A stretch of 64,000 nucleotides of DNA from JAUIET01 sp039111475 (GTDB lineage: Bacteria > Pseudomonadota > Gammaproteobacteria > Pseudomonadales > JAUIET01), in assembly GCA_039111475.1 (NCBI GenBank), contig JBCCIP010000024.1, forward strand, positions 1 to 64,000, read 5' to 3'. A program made the position numbers and the translations under genes. Every line of letters starts with the position of its first letter. Position 1 is the stretch's first letter. Positions 30,822-39,469 of the stretch are shown here, piece by piece. The notes under the pieces were generated by a model that did no database searches, was not told where the DNA came from, and saw only the letters and a program-made list of their open reading frames with translations.

Positions 30822-32628
30822 TATTCAACCGCCCATCCGCAAACCGAATATTCTCCCCGCTCAACACATTATGATTAAACTTATAAATCGGCTCAGCCTC
30901 CCCGGCCATCACCCGCTGATCATAAGCATCGGCTGCCGCCGATACCGACTCATTCGCAGACCGCCACTGCGCCAGGCTCTGCTTGCCATGCTTTTTCTCA
31001 AGCATGGTGCTGACGACATGCGGCGCCAGCATAGACGCCGACGCATTGTTACCACCAAAGCCCTTCGCATTAATGATCGCAACATCCAGCGCACGTTCAC
31101 CATATTCACGGTGTTGCGAAGAGATGGACAAGTTGCTGTTATGCACATCGTCAGCCACGTGATCAATGGTTCGAATACCCGGCAGTATCCCGTGTGACCA
31201 CACGCCCAAGGTTGCCGCAATCTGATCACCACCCGCAACACCAATACTGTGTCCCAGAAAACACTTTACGGCTGCCAGCGGCCAGCTCTCAATACCAAAC
31301 GCCTTCGCGCACTCATTCAACACATGCGATTCAGTCACTCGATTTTGCGGCGTGCCCGTACCGTGCGCCTGCACAAAAGATCGCTGCTGTATCGCTTGCT
31401 CACCCACTATTTGCTGCGCAGAAGCCAGCGCTTTTGCCACCGTTATGTAGTTGCCAATACCGGGCGCCGAAATTGATTTCTTATGGCCGTCTGCATTAAC
31501 AAACACATCGTCAATCGCGCCAAACATGTTGGCGCCTAACTCCAGTGCCAACTCATCATCAAACAACACAAGAAACTGCGCAGACTCCGCAATCGTGAAA
31601 CCACAGTTTGCACTGAATGGGCGACATGCACGCTGAAAATCCGGTTCCTCAAATTCACTCTTGCCTTCCAACTCGCACAACTCTTTGGCTGTTGCCAACG
31701 CACCCATGGCAGAGTAACCCTCAATAATTTCCGGCGTGATAGGCGCCTCGCTGTTGCCGACGATAACAACACGGCTTTTGCCGCTGCGAATATCATTCAC
31801 CGCCAAACGCAGGTTATATAAGAAAGACGCGCAAGCCCCCATGTTAGTGCCCGTCATGCCCACACTGCCCAATACGTACGCGTTGATGAAATCCGCCGGC
31901 ATTTCTGCAAACCCCAACGCGCATTGCTTGGACGTAACACGCCTGCCTTGCGCACGAGACGCCATCATGCCGCCGTTACCCGCATGATCCAGCTGACTCA
32001 TCGCACTACCCGCGTACACACTGATCTCATCAGGTGAGACTTTCTTGCGCACCGTTTCCCAATCGATGCCCACCGATTGCAAGGCATCCGATGCGCCATA
32101 CACCGTCATCTGAATACCGCGCGGATGGTTGCGTGATTGATAAAGCGCTTTGGGATCAAAACCAGTGGGCAATTGGCCTGCCGCTTTAACATCACTCACC
32201 AAAGAATCTGGCAGCATCATTTCACACGCACCCTGCACAATAACCCGCACAGTGCGGTCGTCCATGTGGCTGATTTCCCAACTGTCGGGAATTTGCGCCG
32301 GTAAGTGCTTGGTTCTCAAATCGAAGAATATGGGCCGCTCCGGTTCCGGTCGCAAGTTAACGCGGCGGTTCCAGGGTATATTTTCAGTATCGAAGTGGTC
32401 AACGCCAATACGTCGAATAAGCGTATTGGCGCGAATCTCCGAGATAACGCCAGCATCCAGGCTATCACCTGGCTCCAAATTCATCAGCTGAGCCAAAGAG
32501 TGCCAAGTGCTTGTCGCCTGAGCCTCAGACAGCGCATCGATCACAAGACGACGATAACCATGGTGAAACGACGATCTGCCAGCCGCATTGATACCGCCAA
32601 AGCCAACAATAATGGGTAAGCGAGACAT
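30763..32628 (-). CDS. fabY: FabY-type beta-ketoacyl-ACP synthase
   Basis: 621 aa, the unusual length of the Pseudomonas FabY family (about 630), which replaces FabH in initiating fatty acid synthesis from acetyl-CoA and malonyl-ACP. N-terminus MSRLPIIVGFGGINAAGRSS is characteristic. Catalytic triad: Cys266 in TNMGACASF, His in AHGTGTPQNR and His in CFLGHSIG. Divergent from a GlxA/AraC regulator (136-base gap). The SRPBCC gene downstream overlaps. No fabH is in the window, so whether FabY is essential here cannot be judged. Confidence 0.9.
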   Translation of the reverse strand: MSRLPIIVGFGGINAAGRSSFHHGYRRLVIDALSEAQATSTWHSLAQLMNLEPGDSLDAGVISEIRANTLIRRIGVDHFDTENIPWNRRVNLRPEPERPIFFDLRTKHLPAQIPDSWEISHMDDRTVRVIVQGACEMMLPDSLVSDVKAAGQLPTGFDPKALYQSRNHPRGIQMTVYGASDALQSVGIDWETVRKKVSPDEISVYAGSAMSQLDHAGNGGMMASRAQGRRVTSKQCALGFAEMPADFINAYVLGSVGMTGTNMGACASFLYNLRLAVNDIRSGKSRVVIVGNSEAPITPEIIEGYSAMGALATAKELCELEGKSEFEEPDFQRACRPFSANCGFTIAESAQFLVLFDDELALELGANMFGAIDDVFVNADGHKKSISAPGIGNYITVAKALASAQQIVGEQAIQQRSFVQAHGTGTPQNRVTESHVLNECAKAFGIESWPLAAVKCFLGHSIGVAGGDQIAATLGVWSHGILPGIRTIDHVADDVHNSNLSISSQHREYGERALDVAIINAKGFGGNNASASMLAPHVVSTMLEKKHGKQSLAQWRSANESVSAAADAYDQRVMAGEAEPIYKFNHNVLSGENIRFADGRLNIEGYDSIELFGECAYGDML

Positions 32629-32764
32629 TCGAGTCCTTGACCACTGTTACGGGAACCGCAGAATAGTAATGCGAAGTTCGGTTTTCATATATGGCATAAA
32701 AGACAGTTACTATGGTATTTTAGTCATACTGTGAATATACCCATTCAGAATTGCCGCGCGCCAG

Positions 32765-33775
32765 ATGATTCAGTCCGTATCCGCAATATTGCTGGATGAA
32801 ATGCTAACCTCAAGCCTGAGTTTGCCGTTGGAAATGCTGATCGCCGCGAGTGATGCATGGCGGCGCGACCTGAGAACAGTGCGGAAAACCCACCCGGCAA
32901 CAGGCAAGCTCTCAATCGAGACATTGGCATTGAACAGCAAAACAGTGCGTACCACAGCCGGCCTAACGCTGCGTGCTGATCGAAAACTGAATCAAGCCAA
33001 GCCGGGTGACTTAATATTATTGCCAACGTTTTGGCGTAACCCATTACGCGGCATTAAGTACGCCCGCCGATTGCAAGCCTGGCTTGAAGACGCCATCGCC
33101 TCAGGAAAGCTGGTGTGCACAGTAAGCACAGGCAGCTTTCTTCTGGCGGAAACAGGCTTGCTAAACAACCGCGCTGCCACCACCCACTGGTTCTACATGG
33201 ACAAATTTGCAGCGCGCTACCCTGAGGTGCTATTGCAACGCCGCCACTTAATCACTCAATCTGACTCGATTTACTGCGCAGGCAGCGTTAACTCTGTGGC
33301 AGACCTGATGATTCATTTAATTGGTCAGCATTTCAGCCCGGCGATCGCCAGGCAGGTGGAATCGCAATTCTCGCCAGAGATAAGGCGCACGTACAGAGAC
33401 ACATTGTACGTGGAAGGCGATTCGCAATTGCATCATGATGAGGTAGTGGCCACAGTGCAAGACCGGCTAAATAGCCAGAGCAGCGAGCAAATAGACATAG
33501 CGACGCTTGCAGACAACATCGGGATTAGCGTTCGAAGCTTGAACCGGCGTTTCAAGAAAATTACGGGGCACACGCCACTTGGCTATCTACAACAAAAACG
33601 CATCAATGACGCCAGAGAACTGCTGGCAAAAACGGACCTGCTGGTCGCCGAGATAGCACTTAGCGTAGGTTATGAAGATGCCAGCTACTTTAGCGGGCTG
33701 TTCAAACAACATATTCAGCTAACGCCAGCAGAATACCGGATATCCGTGCGCGGCAAGTTATTTAGCACGGTCTAA
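32765..33775 (+). CDS. GlxA-like AraC-family transcription regulator
   Basis: 336 aa. N-terminal DJ-1/PfpI-type amidotransferase-like domain (about 1-190) and C-terminal AraC helix-turn-helix pair (about 230-330; IDIATLADNIGISVRSLNRR and EIALSVGYEDASYFSGLF). At the nucleophile elbow (VCTVSTGSFLLAE) a serine takes the place of the family's usual cysteine, so the domain is likely a ligand sensor without catalysis. It faces fabY across a short divergent gap and may regulate it and itself; this is inference from position. Confidence 0.85.
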   Translation: MIQSVSAILLDEMLTSSLSLPLEMLIAASDAWRRDLRTVRKTHPATGKLSIETLALNSKTVRTTAGLTLRADRKLNQAKPGDLILLPTFWRNPLRGIKYARRLQAWLEDAIASGKLVCTVSTGSFLLAETGLLNNRAATTHWFYMDKFAARYPEVLLQRRHLITQSDSIYCAGSVNSVADLMIHLIGQHFSPAIARQVESQFSPEIRRTYRDTLYVEGDSQLHHDEVVATVQDRLNSQSSEQIDIATLADNIGISVRSLNRRFKKITGHTPLGYLQQKRINDARELLAKTDLLVAEIALSVGYEDASYFSGLFKQHIQLTPAEYRISVRGKLFSTV

Positions 33776-33879
33776 TCGTACAAATGCCAGTCAGCATGCG
33801 TCGAAATAGTTTACACCGAGCTACCGTCTGTCACTCAGGAATATACGTACCTTATTGTTATAAAAGAACTTTTTAAATC

Positions 33880-33895
33880 TGGCACAGCACATGCA
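33880..33895 (+). promoter_or_regulatory. Sigma-54 promoter of the PEP-CTERM-like gene
   Basis: TGGCACAGCACATGCA, preceded by C, matches the -24/-12 consensus with GG and GC ten bases apart and six of six bases in TGGCAC. It lies 57 bases before the start codon of the 62-residue PEP-CTERM-like protein; transcription would begin at about 33906. Confidence 0.75.
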
Positions 33896-33951
33896 ACTCT
33901 CCAATCAAAGCGCTGGGAAAACCAGCACCAAGAACTCTGTTGGAGATGACC

Positions 33952-34140
33952 ATGAACATGAAGCTGAACAAAACGCTAAGCATCATTAAGTCGATATCAT
34001 TGGCAACCATAGTCAGCGCATGCATGGTGAGCAGTGCGGTTGCCACCGAAGCAGCCCAATCTCCAATCGACCCGAGCACACTGGCAATGTTTGCAATTGG
34101 CCTTGCAAGCCTGGTGGCAACTCGCAGAAGGGTGAGGTAA
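33952..34140 (+). CDS. Minimal PEP-CTERM-like exported peptide
   Basis: 62 aa from ATG 33952 with GGAG seven bases upstream (the TTG at 33940 is less likely). A signal peptide (MNMKLNKTLSIIKSI... to SSAVA) is followed by only about six residues and then a sorting-signal-like tail: DPST in place of PEPST, a hydrophobic helix (LAMFAIGLASLVA) and a basic cluster TRRRVR. This is the architecture of exosortase/PEP-CTERM substrates but with almost no cargo between the two signals. The sigma-54 promoter upstream fits the known RpoN control of many PEP-CTERM genes. No exosortase gene is in the window. Confidence 0.65.
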   Translation: MNMKLNKTLSIIKSISLATIVSACMVSSAVATEAAQSPIDPSTLAMFAIGLASLVATRRRVR

Positions 34141-34234
34141 CTCCTCACTGACAGTGTCACGGTTATGTGGGTGGCTGGATTGCCTGTTGAAGTGCTCCCA
34201 TTGAGCAATAGACAATCTGCCACCCATGTGACTG
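34132..34234 (+). terminator. Hairpins after the PEP-CTERM-like gene
   Basis: A 6-bp hairpin GTGAGG/CCTCAC (34132-34148) spans the stop codon. A larger imperfect inverted repeat follows, with arms GTGGGTGGCTGGATTGCC... and ...GACAATCTGCCACCCAT (about 34167-34189 and 34206-34227), flanked by GTCAC/GTGAC. No T-run is seen; a transcript-end or stabilising structure is likely. Confidence 0.45.
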
Positions 34235-34311
34235 CCTACCACTCAATCGAACGTTCCGCTTTTTACTGTTACTGAAAACCGCCGCTGCAACAGCGCAACC
34301 AATTACCCATA

Positions 34312-35661
34312 TTAGGCGGCTCTGCGCGCATGCTTGCCATTCGCCAGCTTTCTTACCGTACTGCTGGTTGCTATTTCGCCGTCGTTAACCAATTGCTCGT
34401 GGTTTTGTTCCAACTTATCAGCTTCGTACAGATAGTTGACCAAAATACCGAACGACTGCTTCAAACGCCGAGCCGACAGATCGCCTGCCCAATTCACTTG
34501 ATCCAGACTGGCGCCGTTGCTCAAATGAAATCTGGCAACTGCGTCTTTAGGTAGGCCGGAGCGACGCTCGTACAAAAGAAACGCCGCGCATAACCGCATC
34601 AGCGCGGGTTTGCAATCCGTTAACAACTCGTCAACGGCATTGCTGTGGTTTATCTCTTGATTAAGCTCGGTCAACTTGGTCACTCTGTTCTCAGAAAGAC
34701 CATAGGTTTCAATCAAATCAGGGTCTGCCAACACAGATTGCAGCCAGCGGCGGAAATTGGGAACCGGCGACAACGTCAGTGAGTTCACCACACTTGGAAA
34801 CTCTTGCTTTAATTCAAGCAGCACCTGCTTGATCAGGAAGTTACCGAATGACACGCCGCGTAAACCCGACTGGCAGTTGCTTATCGAATAGAAAATAGCA
34901 GTCTTGGGTGGTTCAAGTTCCTCACTCAATTCTTCGTCAATAATGTCGCCAATAACGGTTGCCGTTTCCTGAGTTAGCGCAACCTGCACAAAAACCAATG
35001 GCTCATCCTGCAAGGCTGGATGAAAAAACGCGAAGCAACGGCGGTCTTCTGCAAGCCGTCGGCGCAAGTCGTCCCAACCTCGAATTTCGTGCACGGCTTC
35101 ATAAGCGATTAACTTTTCCAGAATATGCGCAGGCGTTTGCCAATCAATGCGCCGCAGCTCCAAAAAGCCGCGGTTAAACCACGACAGAAACAAATGCATC
35201 AAATCACTATCGAGTGGTTGCAGCTGCGGGTTGGCCGGTAAGAACGAAAGCAAGCGCTCGCGCAGTTTAACCAGTGCTGGTACACCGGCCGGTGATGTGC
35301 TCAATAAGCGAAACACGGATTGTCGTGGCGCCAATGCCGCATCTGACAGCGCAGACGCGGCTTCTGGGCCCGGCTCGGCCAGATAAAATTCTGCGGCAAT
35401 CTTTAAACTTTCAGAATCTGGCTGGAAGTGATCTACCAACTGTTCGAAGAATTGCAGCGCGTCATCATCGTTCATAGCGTTGAAGCGAGAGATAATTTCA
35501 TCGGCAATCACGATCGCCGATGCCTCACCGCGCAGGCCAACTAAACGATGACAGAGGTCAATCGCGGTTTGTTCATCGCCCAAACCCAAACGCCTGCGCC
35601 AAACATCAAGTCCGGCACCGCCGAGGCGATAGATCAGTTTTTTGAATGTTGGAGTAGCCAT
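34312..35661 (-). CDS. Malonyl-CoA decarboxylase
   Basis: 449 aa, the full family length. N-terminal helical domain and a C-terminal GNAT-like catalytic domain. Family signatures: EAVHEIRGWDDLRRRL, CFAFFHPALQDEPLVFVQVAL, IFYSISNCQSGLRGVSFGNFLIKQV, the catalytic Ser in TLSPVPNFRRWL and the catalytic His in ARFHLSNGA. Converts malonyl-CoA to acetyl-CoA. No targeting sequence, so cytosolic. Lies between the PEP-CTERM-like gene and crotonase genes on the minus strand; likely part of acyl-CoA turnover. Confidence 0.92.
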   Translation of the reverse strand: MATPTFKKLIYRLGGAGLDVWRRRLGLGDEQTAIDLCHRLVGLRGEASAIVIADEIISRFNAMNDDDALQFFEQLVDHFQPDSESLKIAAEFYLAEPGPEAASALSDAALAPRQSVFRLLSTSPAGVPALVKLRERLLSFLPANPQLQPLDSDLMHLFLSWFNRGFLELRRIDWQTPAHILEKLIAYEAVHEIRGWDDLRRRLAEDRRCFAFFHPALQDEPLVFVQVALTQETATVIGDIIDEELSEELEPPKTAIFYSISNCQSGLRGVSFGNFLIKQVLLELKQEFPSVVNSLTLSPVPNFRRWLQSVLADPDLIETYGLSENRVTKLTELNQEINHSNAVDELLTDCKPALMRLCAAFLLYERRSGLPKDAVARFHLSNGASLDQVNWAGDLSARRLKQSFGILVNYLYEADKLEQNHEQLVNDGEIATSSTVRKLANGKHARRAA

Positions 35662-35764
35662 TCCTTATTATATCCTTGGCGCTGACGGGACGTTACACCG
35701 GTGGTCTATCAACCGCCTATCCTATTATAAGAGTATAGGCTAAAGAAAAATCCTAGCGTTTAGG

Positions 35765-36523
35765 CTAAGAAAAATTTGGCTTTCGCTTTTCCATAAACGC
35801 CGTTATGGCCTCAATATTCTCAGTCGAGCCCGCCTGGCGCAACATTGCTGCGTCTTCTATCTCAAGCGCCGCACTAAGGCCAGCAGTGTGCGCAAGCTTC
35901 AGGCATCGTTTTGTTTCACGCAATGAATTGACCGGCCATTGTGCTATTTCCTCGGCTTTGCTCAAGGTCATTTTCAGCAAATCGGCATCTTTATATTGGG
36001 CGGTTGCAATACCGATCTCAACGGCGCGGTTTGCGTCTACCCATTCGGCGGTATAAAACAATTCCGCCGCCCGCCGCGAGCCAATCATTGCCTGCAATTG
36101 ATAGCTGCTGGCAAATTCCGGCACCAGGCCAAGATTGACAAACGGTAGCCTCATGCGCAGGCTTTCTGCAACGTAAATGACGTCTGCATGAAACGCCAGT
36201 GTTGCCCCACCGCCAACGGCGATACCATCAACCGCCGCTAACAGCGGCTTATCAAAAGCACACACCGTACGAGCACAGCGACCAAACGGATGTTCTTCAT
36301 CCTCGCTGGCGTCCATGAACGCACTCAAGTCTTGCCCTGAGGAAAAATTGCCGCCGGCACCGGACATTACAACCACTCTGACGCCATCATCGTCTTGCGC
36401 GGCCAGCAAGGCCTCGGTAAATGCCAGCCACTGTTCGCTGCTAAATGCGTTCTTCTTTTCCGGACGATTAAGGGTTAAGTGACAAACACCATTATTCGAA
36501 TCAATTATTACGGTTTCTGACAC
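35765..36523 (-). CDS. Crotonase-family protein (enoyl-CoA hydratase/isomerase-like)
   Basis: 252 aa crotonase fold. Oxyanion-hole segments FSSGQDLSAFM and DGIAVGGGATLAFHADVI. At the position of the first catalytic glutamate of hydratases the sequence is MRLPFVNLGLVPEFASS, so Phe replaces the PE glutamate, whereas the second (AAELFYTAE) is present. This pattern is commoner in delta3-delta2-enoyl-CoA isomerases than in hydratases. It begins 2 bases after the stop of the next crotonase gene (36526-37347), so the two form an operon. Confidence 0.85.
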   Translation of the reverse strand: MSETVIIDSNNGVCHLTLNRPEKKNAFSSEQWLAFTEALLAAQDDDGVRVVVMSGAGGNFSSGQDLSAFMDASEDEEHPFGRCARTVCAFDKPLLAAVDGIAVGGGATLAFHADVIYVAESLRMRLPFVNLGLVPEFASSYQLQAMIGSRRAAELFYTAEWVDANRAVEIGIATAQYKDADLLKMTLSKAEEIAQWPVNSLRETKRCLKLAHTAGLSAALEIEDAAMLRQAGSTENIEAITAFMEKRKPNFS

Positions 36524-36525
36524 GC

Positions 36526-37347
36526 TTACTTCCCCTGATAAACCGGCTCGCGTTTTTCTTTAAAGGCCTTCATACCCTCGCGCGCGTCCTCTGTTGCAAA
36601 TATAGGGCCGCCGACCTCTAATTCGGTTTCTAATGCGTCGCTTTCAATAATGGAGCCATCCACTTCGCGCAGCATTTTCATCAATGCCTTGATGGACAGT
36701 GGACCATTCTTACAAATAGTGTCAGCAATCTCGCGCGCCTTAACCATGGTGTCACCTTTGGGGACAACATGATTTATAAGGCCAATATCTTTGGCTTCCT
36801 GCGCAGTCACGTGTCTGGCAGTTAACAGGATTTCCGCTGCCTGGCAGTAAGGTATTTGCCTGCGCAATCGAACGCTTGACCCGCCTAATGGAAACAGACC
36901 GCGCTTTGCTTCGGTAACACCGAAAATTGCGTCTTGCGCACCAACTCGAATATCAGTTCCTTGCAGCATCTCGGTACCACCGGCAAGCGCATAGCCTTCC
37001 ACCGCCAGTATGATGGGCTTCATGGGTTGGTTGTGCCTAAGCAAAGCTTGCCAGTGAAGATCTGGCACGTCCTTCATTAGTTCCTGAATCATTTTGGTGT
37101 CTTCGTCTTCGCCACCTTCCGGCCCTTGCTTAAGATCCATGCCAGCACAAAAGGTATCGCCTTTGCCGGTGAAAATGGCACACATCAAATCATCGTCTTC
37201 ATCCAGCAGACGCCAGGCGCGATACATACCAACCAACATGGCTGGGCTTAAGGCATTTTTTGCCTCTGGTCGGTTTAACGTAACGATTAAGACGTTTCCG
37301 TCTTTTTCTACTGTGCAATTTTTGTTGCTGATGTCTAGTTCTTGCAT
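36526..37347 (-). CDS. Enoyl-CoA hydratase
   Basis: 273 aa crotonase. Oxyanion-hole segments FCAGMDLKQG and EGYALAGGTEML; both catalytic glutamates in place (FGVTEAKRGLFPLGG and AAEILLTAR). Hydrates 2-enoyl-CoA during beta-oxidation-type degradation. Acidic insert GPEGGEDEDTK near residue 80. Directly upstream of the isomerase-like crotonase and downstream of an acyl-CoA synthetase, with inverted-repeat elements B and C in between, which may separate the transcripts. Confidence 0.9.
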   Translation of the reverse strand: MQELDISNKNCTVEKDGNVLIVTLNRPEAKNALSPAMLVGMYRAWRLLDEDDDLMCAIFTGKGDTFCAGMDLKQGPEGGEDEDTKMIQELMKDVPDLHWQALLRHNQPMKPIILAVEGYALAGGTEMLQGTDIRVGAQDAIFGVTEAKRGLFPLGGSSVRLRRQIPYCQAAEILLTARHVTAQEAKDIGLINHVVPKGDTMVKAREIADTICKNGPLSIKALMKMLREVDGSIIESDALETELEVGGPIFATEDAREGMKAFKEKREPVYQGK

Positions 37348-37383
37348 TGTTGGTTTCCTTGGTTTTTTAAATCTGGTCCGCTA

Positions 37384-37551
37384 GGTTCAGTAGCGCACCC
37401 TATTTCCCAGACACGCCGGACCCAAAGCACTCGCAGTGCTCGCGGGGCCAGCTTTAAACCCATCCATGGGGGCTTGCCTAAAGCACCTACTGTTGGCTTC
37501 AAAAAGGTCCCTCTTTTTGAAGGTCTGGGAAATAGGGTGCGCTACTGAACC
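37384..37551 (-). repeat. Structured inverted-repeat element, copy B
   Basis: Perfect 29-bp terminal inverted repeat (37384-37412 and 37523-37551, arm GGTTCAGTAGCGCACC...). Read on the minus strand it contains a 10-bp stem CTTCAAAAAG/CTTTTTGAAG with loop AGGGAC and the core AAGCCCCCATGGATGGGTTT, followed by an inserted hairpin (AGCACT/AGTGCT) and GGCGTGTC next to the arm. Arms share no sequence with other copies. Confidence 0.85.
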
Positions 37552-37639
37552 CAGCTACGTGCCATACGATTAGTCTGGCTCTTTAAATCAATTCGGCCGT
37601 ATGAGTCTTAGGATACTTTAGGTTACGCTCGATGGTGGG

Positions 37640-37751
37640 GAGTGGGTATGTGTTTGCAATTTTTTAGACCGTTGAAAAGAGGGACCTTTTCAACGAGCCC
37701 CCATGTATGGGTTTACGGCGCGTCTAAAAAATTGCAAACACATACCCACTC
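37640..37751 (+). repeat. Structured inverted-repeat element, copy C
   Basis: Perfect 30-bp inverted repeat (37640-37669 and 37722-37751, arm GAGTGGGTATGTGTTTGC...). Inside, on the + strand, a 9-bp stem GTTGAAAAG/CTTTTCAAC with loop AGGGAC, then the core GAGCCCCCATGTATGGGTTT and ACGGCGCGTC adjoining the arm. Oriented opposite to copy B, 88 bases away, and 12 bases from the end of the acyl-CoA synthetase gene. Confidence 0.85.
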
Positions 37752-37763
37752 TTGGCACTATGT

Positions 37764-39401
37764 TCAACTCACCAAGAATTTTTGCTCTAAAGCCACTTCC
37801 TTAGCCCATTTATAATTAGGCTTCCCACTAGGCGCCCTGCCAATCTCACTGGTCAAATGTAATTCCCGAGGAAGTTTATACCCCGAGATATGCTCTCGAC
37901 AGTGCTCCTGTAATTCCGAGAGTGATAAACTACAACCGTCACGCAACTGCGCCACCGCAGTTACCTTGTTAGTAAAACGCTCATCCGGAGTTGCCACCAC
38001 CAAAGTATCAAATACAGCGGGATGCGATTTTATCGCTTGCTCCACTTCTTCAGGAAATACCTTCTCTCCCCCAGTGTTGATGCAGTTTGAACCTCGGCCG
38101 TAAACCGTGATTCCGCCGTCCTTATCTATTTTCGCCTCATCACCCGTCAGCAACCAACGCTGGCCGTCAACCTCAATGAATGTCTTGGCTGTTTTTTCCG
38201 GGTCACCATAGTATCCCAGCGGAATATGGCCACTGCGTGCGAATATTCCCATCTCATCCGATCCGGGCTCCGCAAAGCGCGCGGCCGTGCCATCAGACCC
38301 TTCAACCACCACATTCATGAAATCACTTTGCTGCACTTTGCCCAGTCCGTCGCTTCCACCACCTCCGTCAGCCCCCATTTGACCCGACTCAGAGCTACCA
38401 AAACTATTGGTGATCATAACGTTCGGGAATTGCTCTCTGTATTTGTCTTGCAAAGAACTTGAAAATACAGCGCCTCCGGATCCCACGTTATAGACGGCAC
38501 TCAAGTCCCATCGACCAGGGTTCTGCTCCAACGCATCCATCAACGGCACACCCATGGCATCACCAACGAAAGAGATGGAATTTACTTTTTCTTTCTCGGC
38601 GATATCCCACACCTGCTCAGCTATCAACGAGCGGTTTGGGTTCAATACCAATGTATGGCCGGCCAGCGCGGCGATGCATGCCATCCACCAGCACGCGCCA
38701 TGCATTAACGGCGCTAATGCCATGCTGATCATAAACCAGTTATCTTTGGCTCTTGCGATAATATCGTCAGGGTGTTTGCACGGCCCGTCTGCGTGGAAAT
38801 GACCCGCGCCATTCATCGCGGCGTAAAACAAGGCCTTGTGCGGCCACATCACGCCTTTGGGCATACCTGTAGTTCCGCCGGTGTACAGGACAAATAAATC
38901 ATCGTCGGATCTTGGCGGGAAATCGCGATCGCTTGAGCAGCCATCCATAGCCACCTCAAAATCGATTGCACCAATTTCATTCAAATCATGCCCACTACCA
39001 TCTTCTACGGACACAAACAGTTTCAGGTCTGGCGCCGCCTTGCGTACTTCAGCAATGGCCGGGATAAACTCACAACCATGCACGCAGGCCACCAAGTCAG
39101 CATTATCAAAGAGATACAGCAACTCTTCGTTTACATAGCGATAGTTAACATTAACCGGTACTGCGCGAATCTTGAAACAAGCCCACATAGCCTCAAGGTA
39201 TTCATTGCAGTTATACATATAAAGGCCAACGTGATCGCCTGCGGAGACTCCTTGCGCCATAAGGAAATGGCCAAGTTGGTTGGCGCGAGCATCAATTTCT
39301 TGGAATGTGTGCCGGCTGTCACCGCAAATCAGCGCCTCTCTGTCAGCGGGCACGGTGTCAACGACCATTTCGAACAGGTCGGCAAGATTGAAAGTGGCCA
39401 T
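37764..39401 (-). CDS. Fatty acyl-CoA synthetase (FadD-like)
   Basis: 545 aa ANL ligase. P-loop LYTGGTTGMPKGVMW at about residue 177-191, SFGSSESGQMGA (A5-type), LTGDEAKIDKDG and YGRGSNCINTGGEKVFPEEVEQ (hinge/A8), and catalytic Lys in RAPSGKPNYKWAK. It activates a carboxylic acid as the CoA thioester for the downstream crotonases. The sequence resembles actinobacterial steroid/fatty-acid FadD proteins more than E. coli FadD, but the substrate cannot be read. Start ATG at 39401 follows GGAGATGCC. Confidence 0.9.
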   Translation of the reverse strand: MATFNLADLFEMVVDTVPADREALICGDSRHTFQEIDARANQLGHFLMAQGVSAGDHVGLYMYNCNEYLEAMWACFKIRAVPVNVNYRYVNEELLYLFDNADLVACVHGCEFIPAIAEVRKAAPDLKLFVSVEDGSGHDLNEIGAIDFEVAMDGCSSDRDFPPRSDDDLFVLYTGGTTGMPKGVMWPHKALFYAAMNGAGHFHADGPCKHPDDIIARAKDNWFMISMALAPLMHGACWWMACIAALAGHTLVLNPNRSLIAEQVWDIAEKEKVNSISFVGDAMGVPLMDALEQNPGRWDLSAVYNVGSGGAVFSSSLQDKYREQFPNVMITNSFGSSESGQMGADGGGGSDGLGKVQQSDFMNVVVEGSDGTAARFAEPGSDEMGIFARSGHIPLGYYGDPEKTAKTFIEVDGQRWLLTGDEAKIDKDGGITVYGRGSNCINTGGEKVFPEEVEQAIKSHPAVFDTLVVATPDERFTNKVTAVAQLRDGCSLSLSELQEHCREHISGYKLPRELHLTSEIGRAPSGKPNYKWAKEVALEQKFLVS

Positions 39402-39469
39402 GGCATCTCCAGGTTAGAGACGCCATTGTAAACAGCCGGGCTAGCGGCTCAAGTTACACTAGGGTCAGG

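Noticed and set aside
37384..37751. Insertion sequence or MITE defined by 29-30 bp perfect terminal repeats
   Set aside because: The two copies have unrelated arm sequences, no target-site duplication is visible and there is no transposase; constant parts are internal loops rather than the ends.
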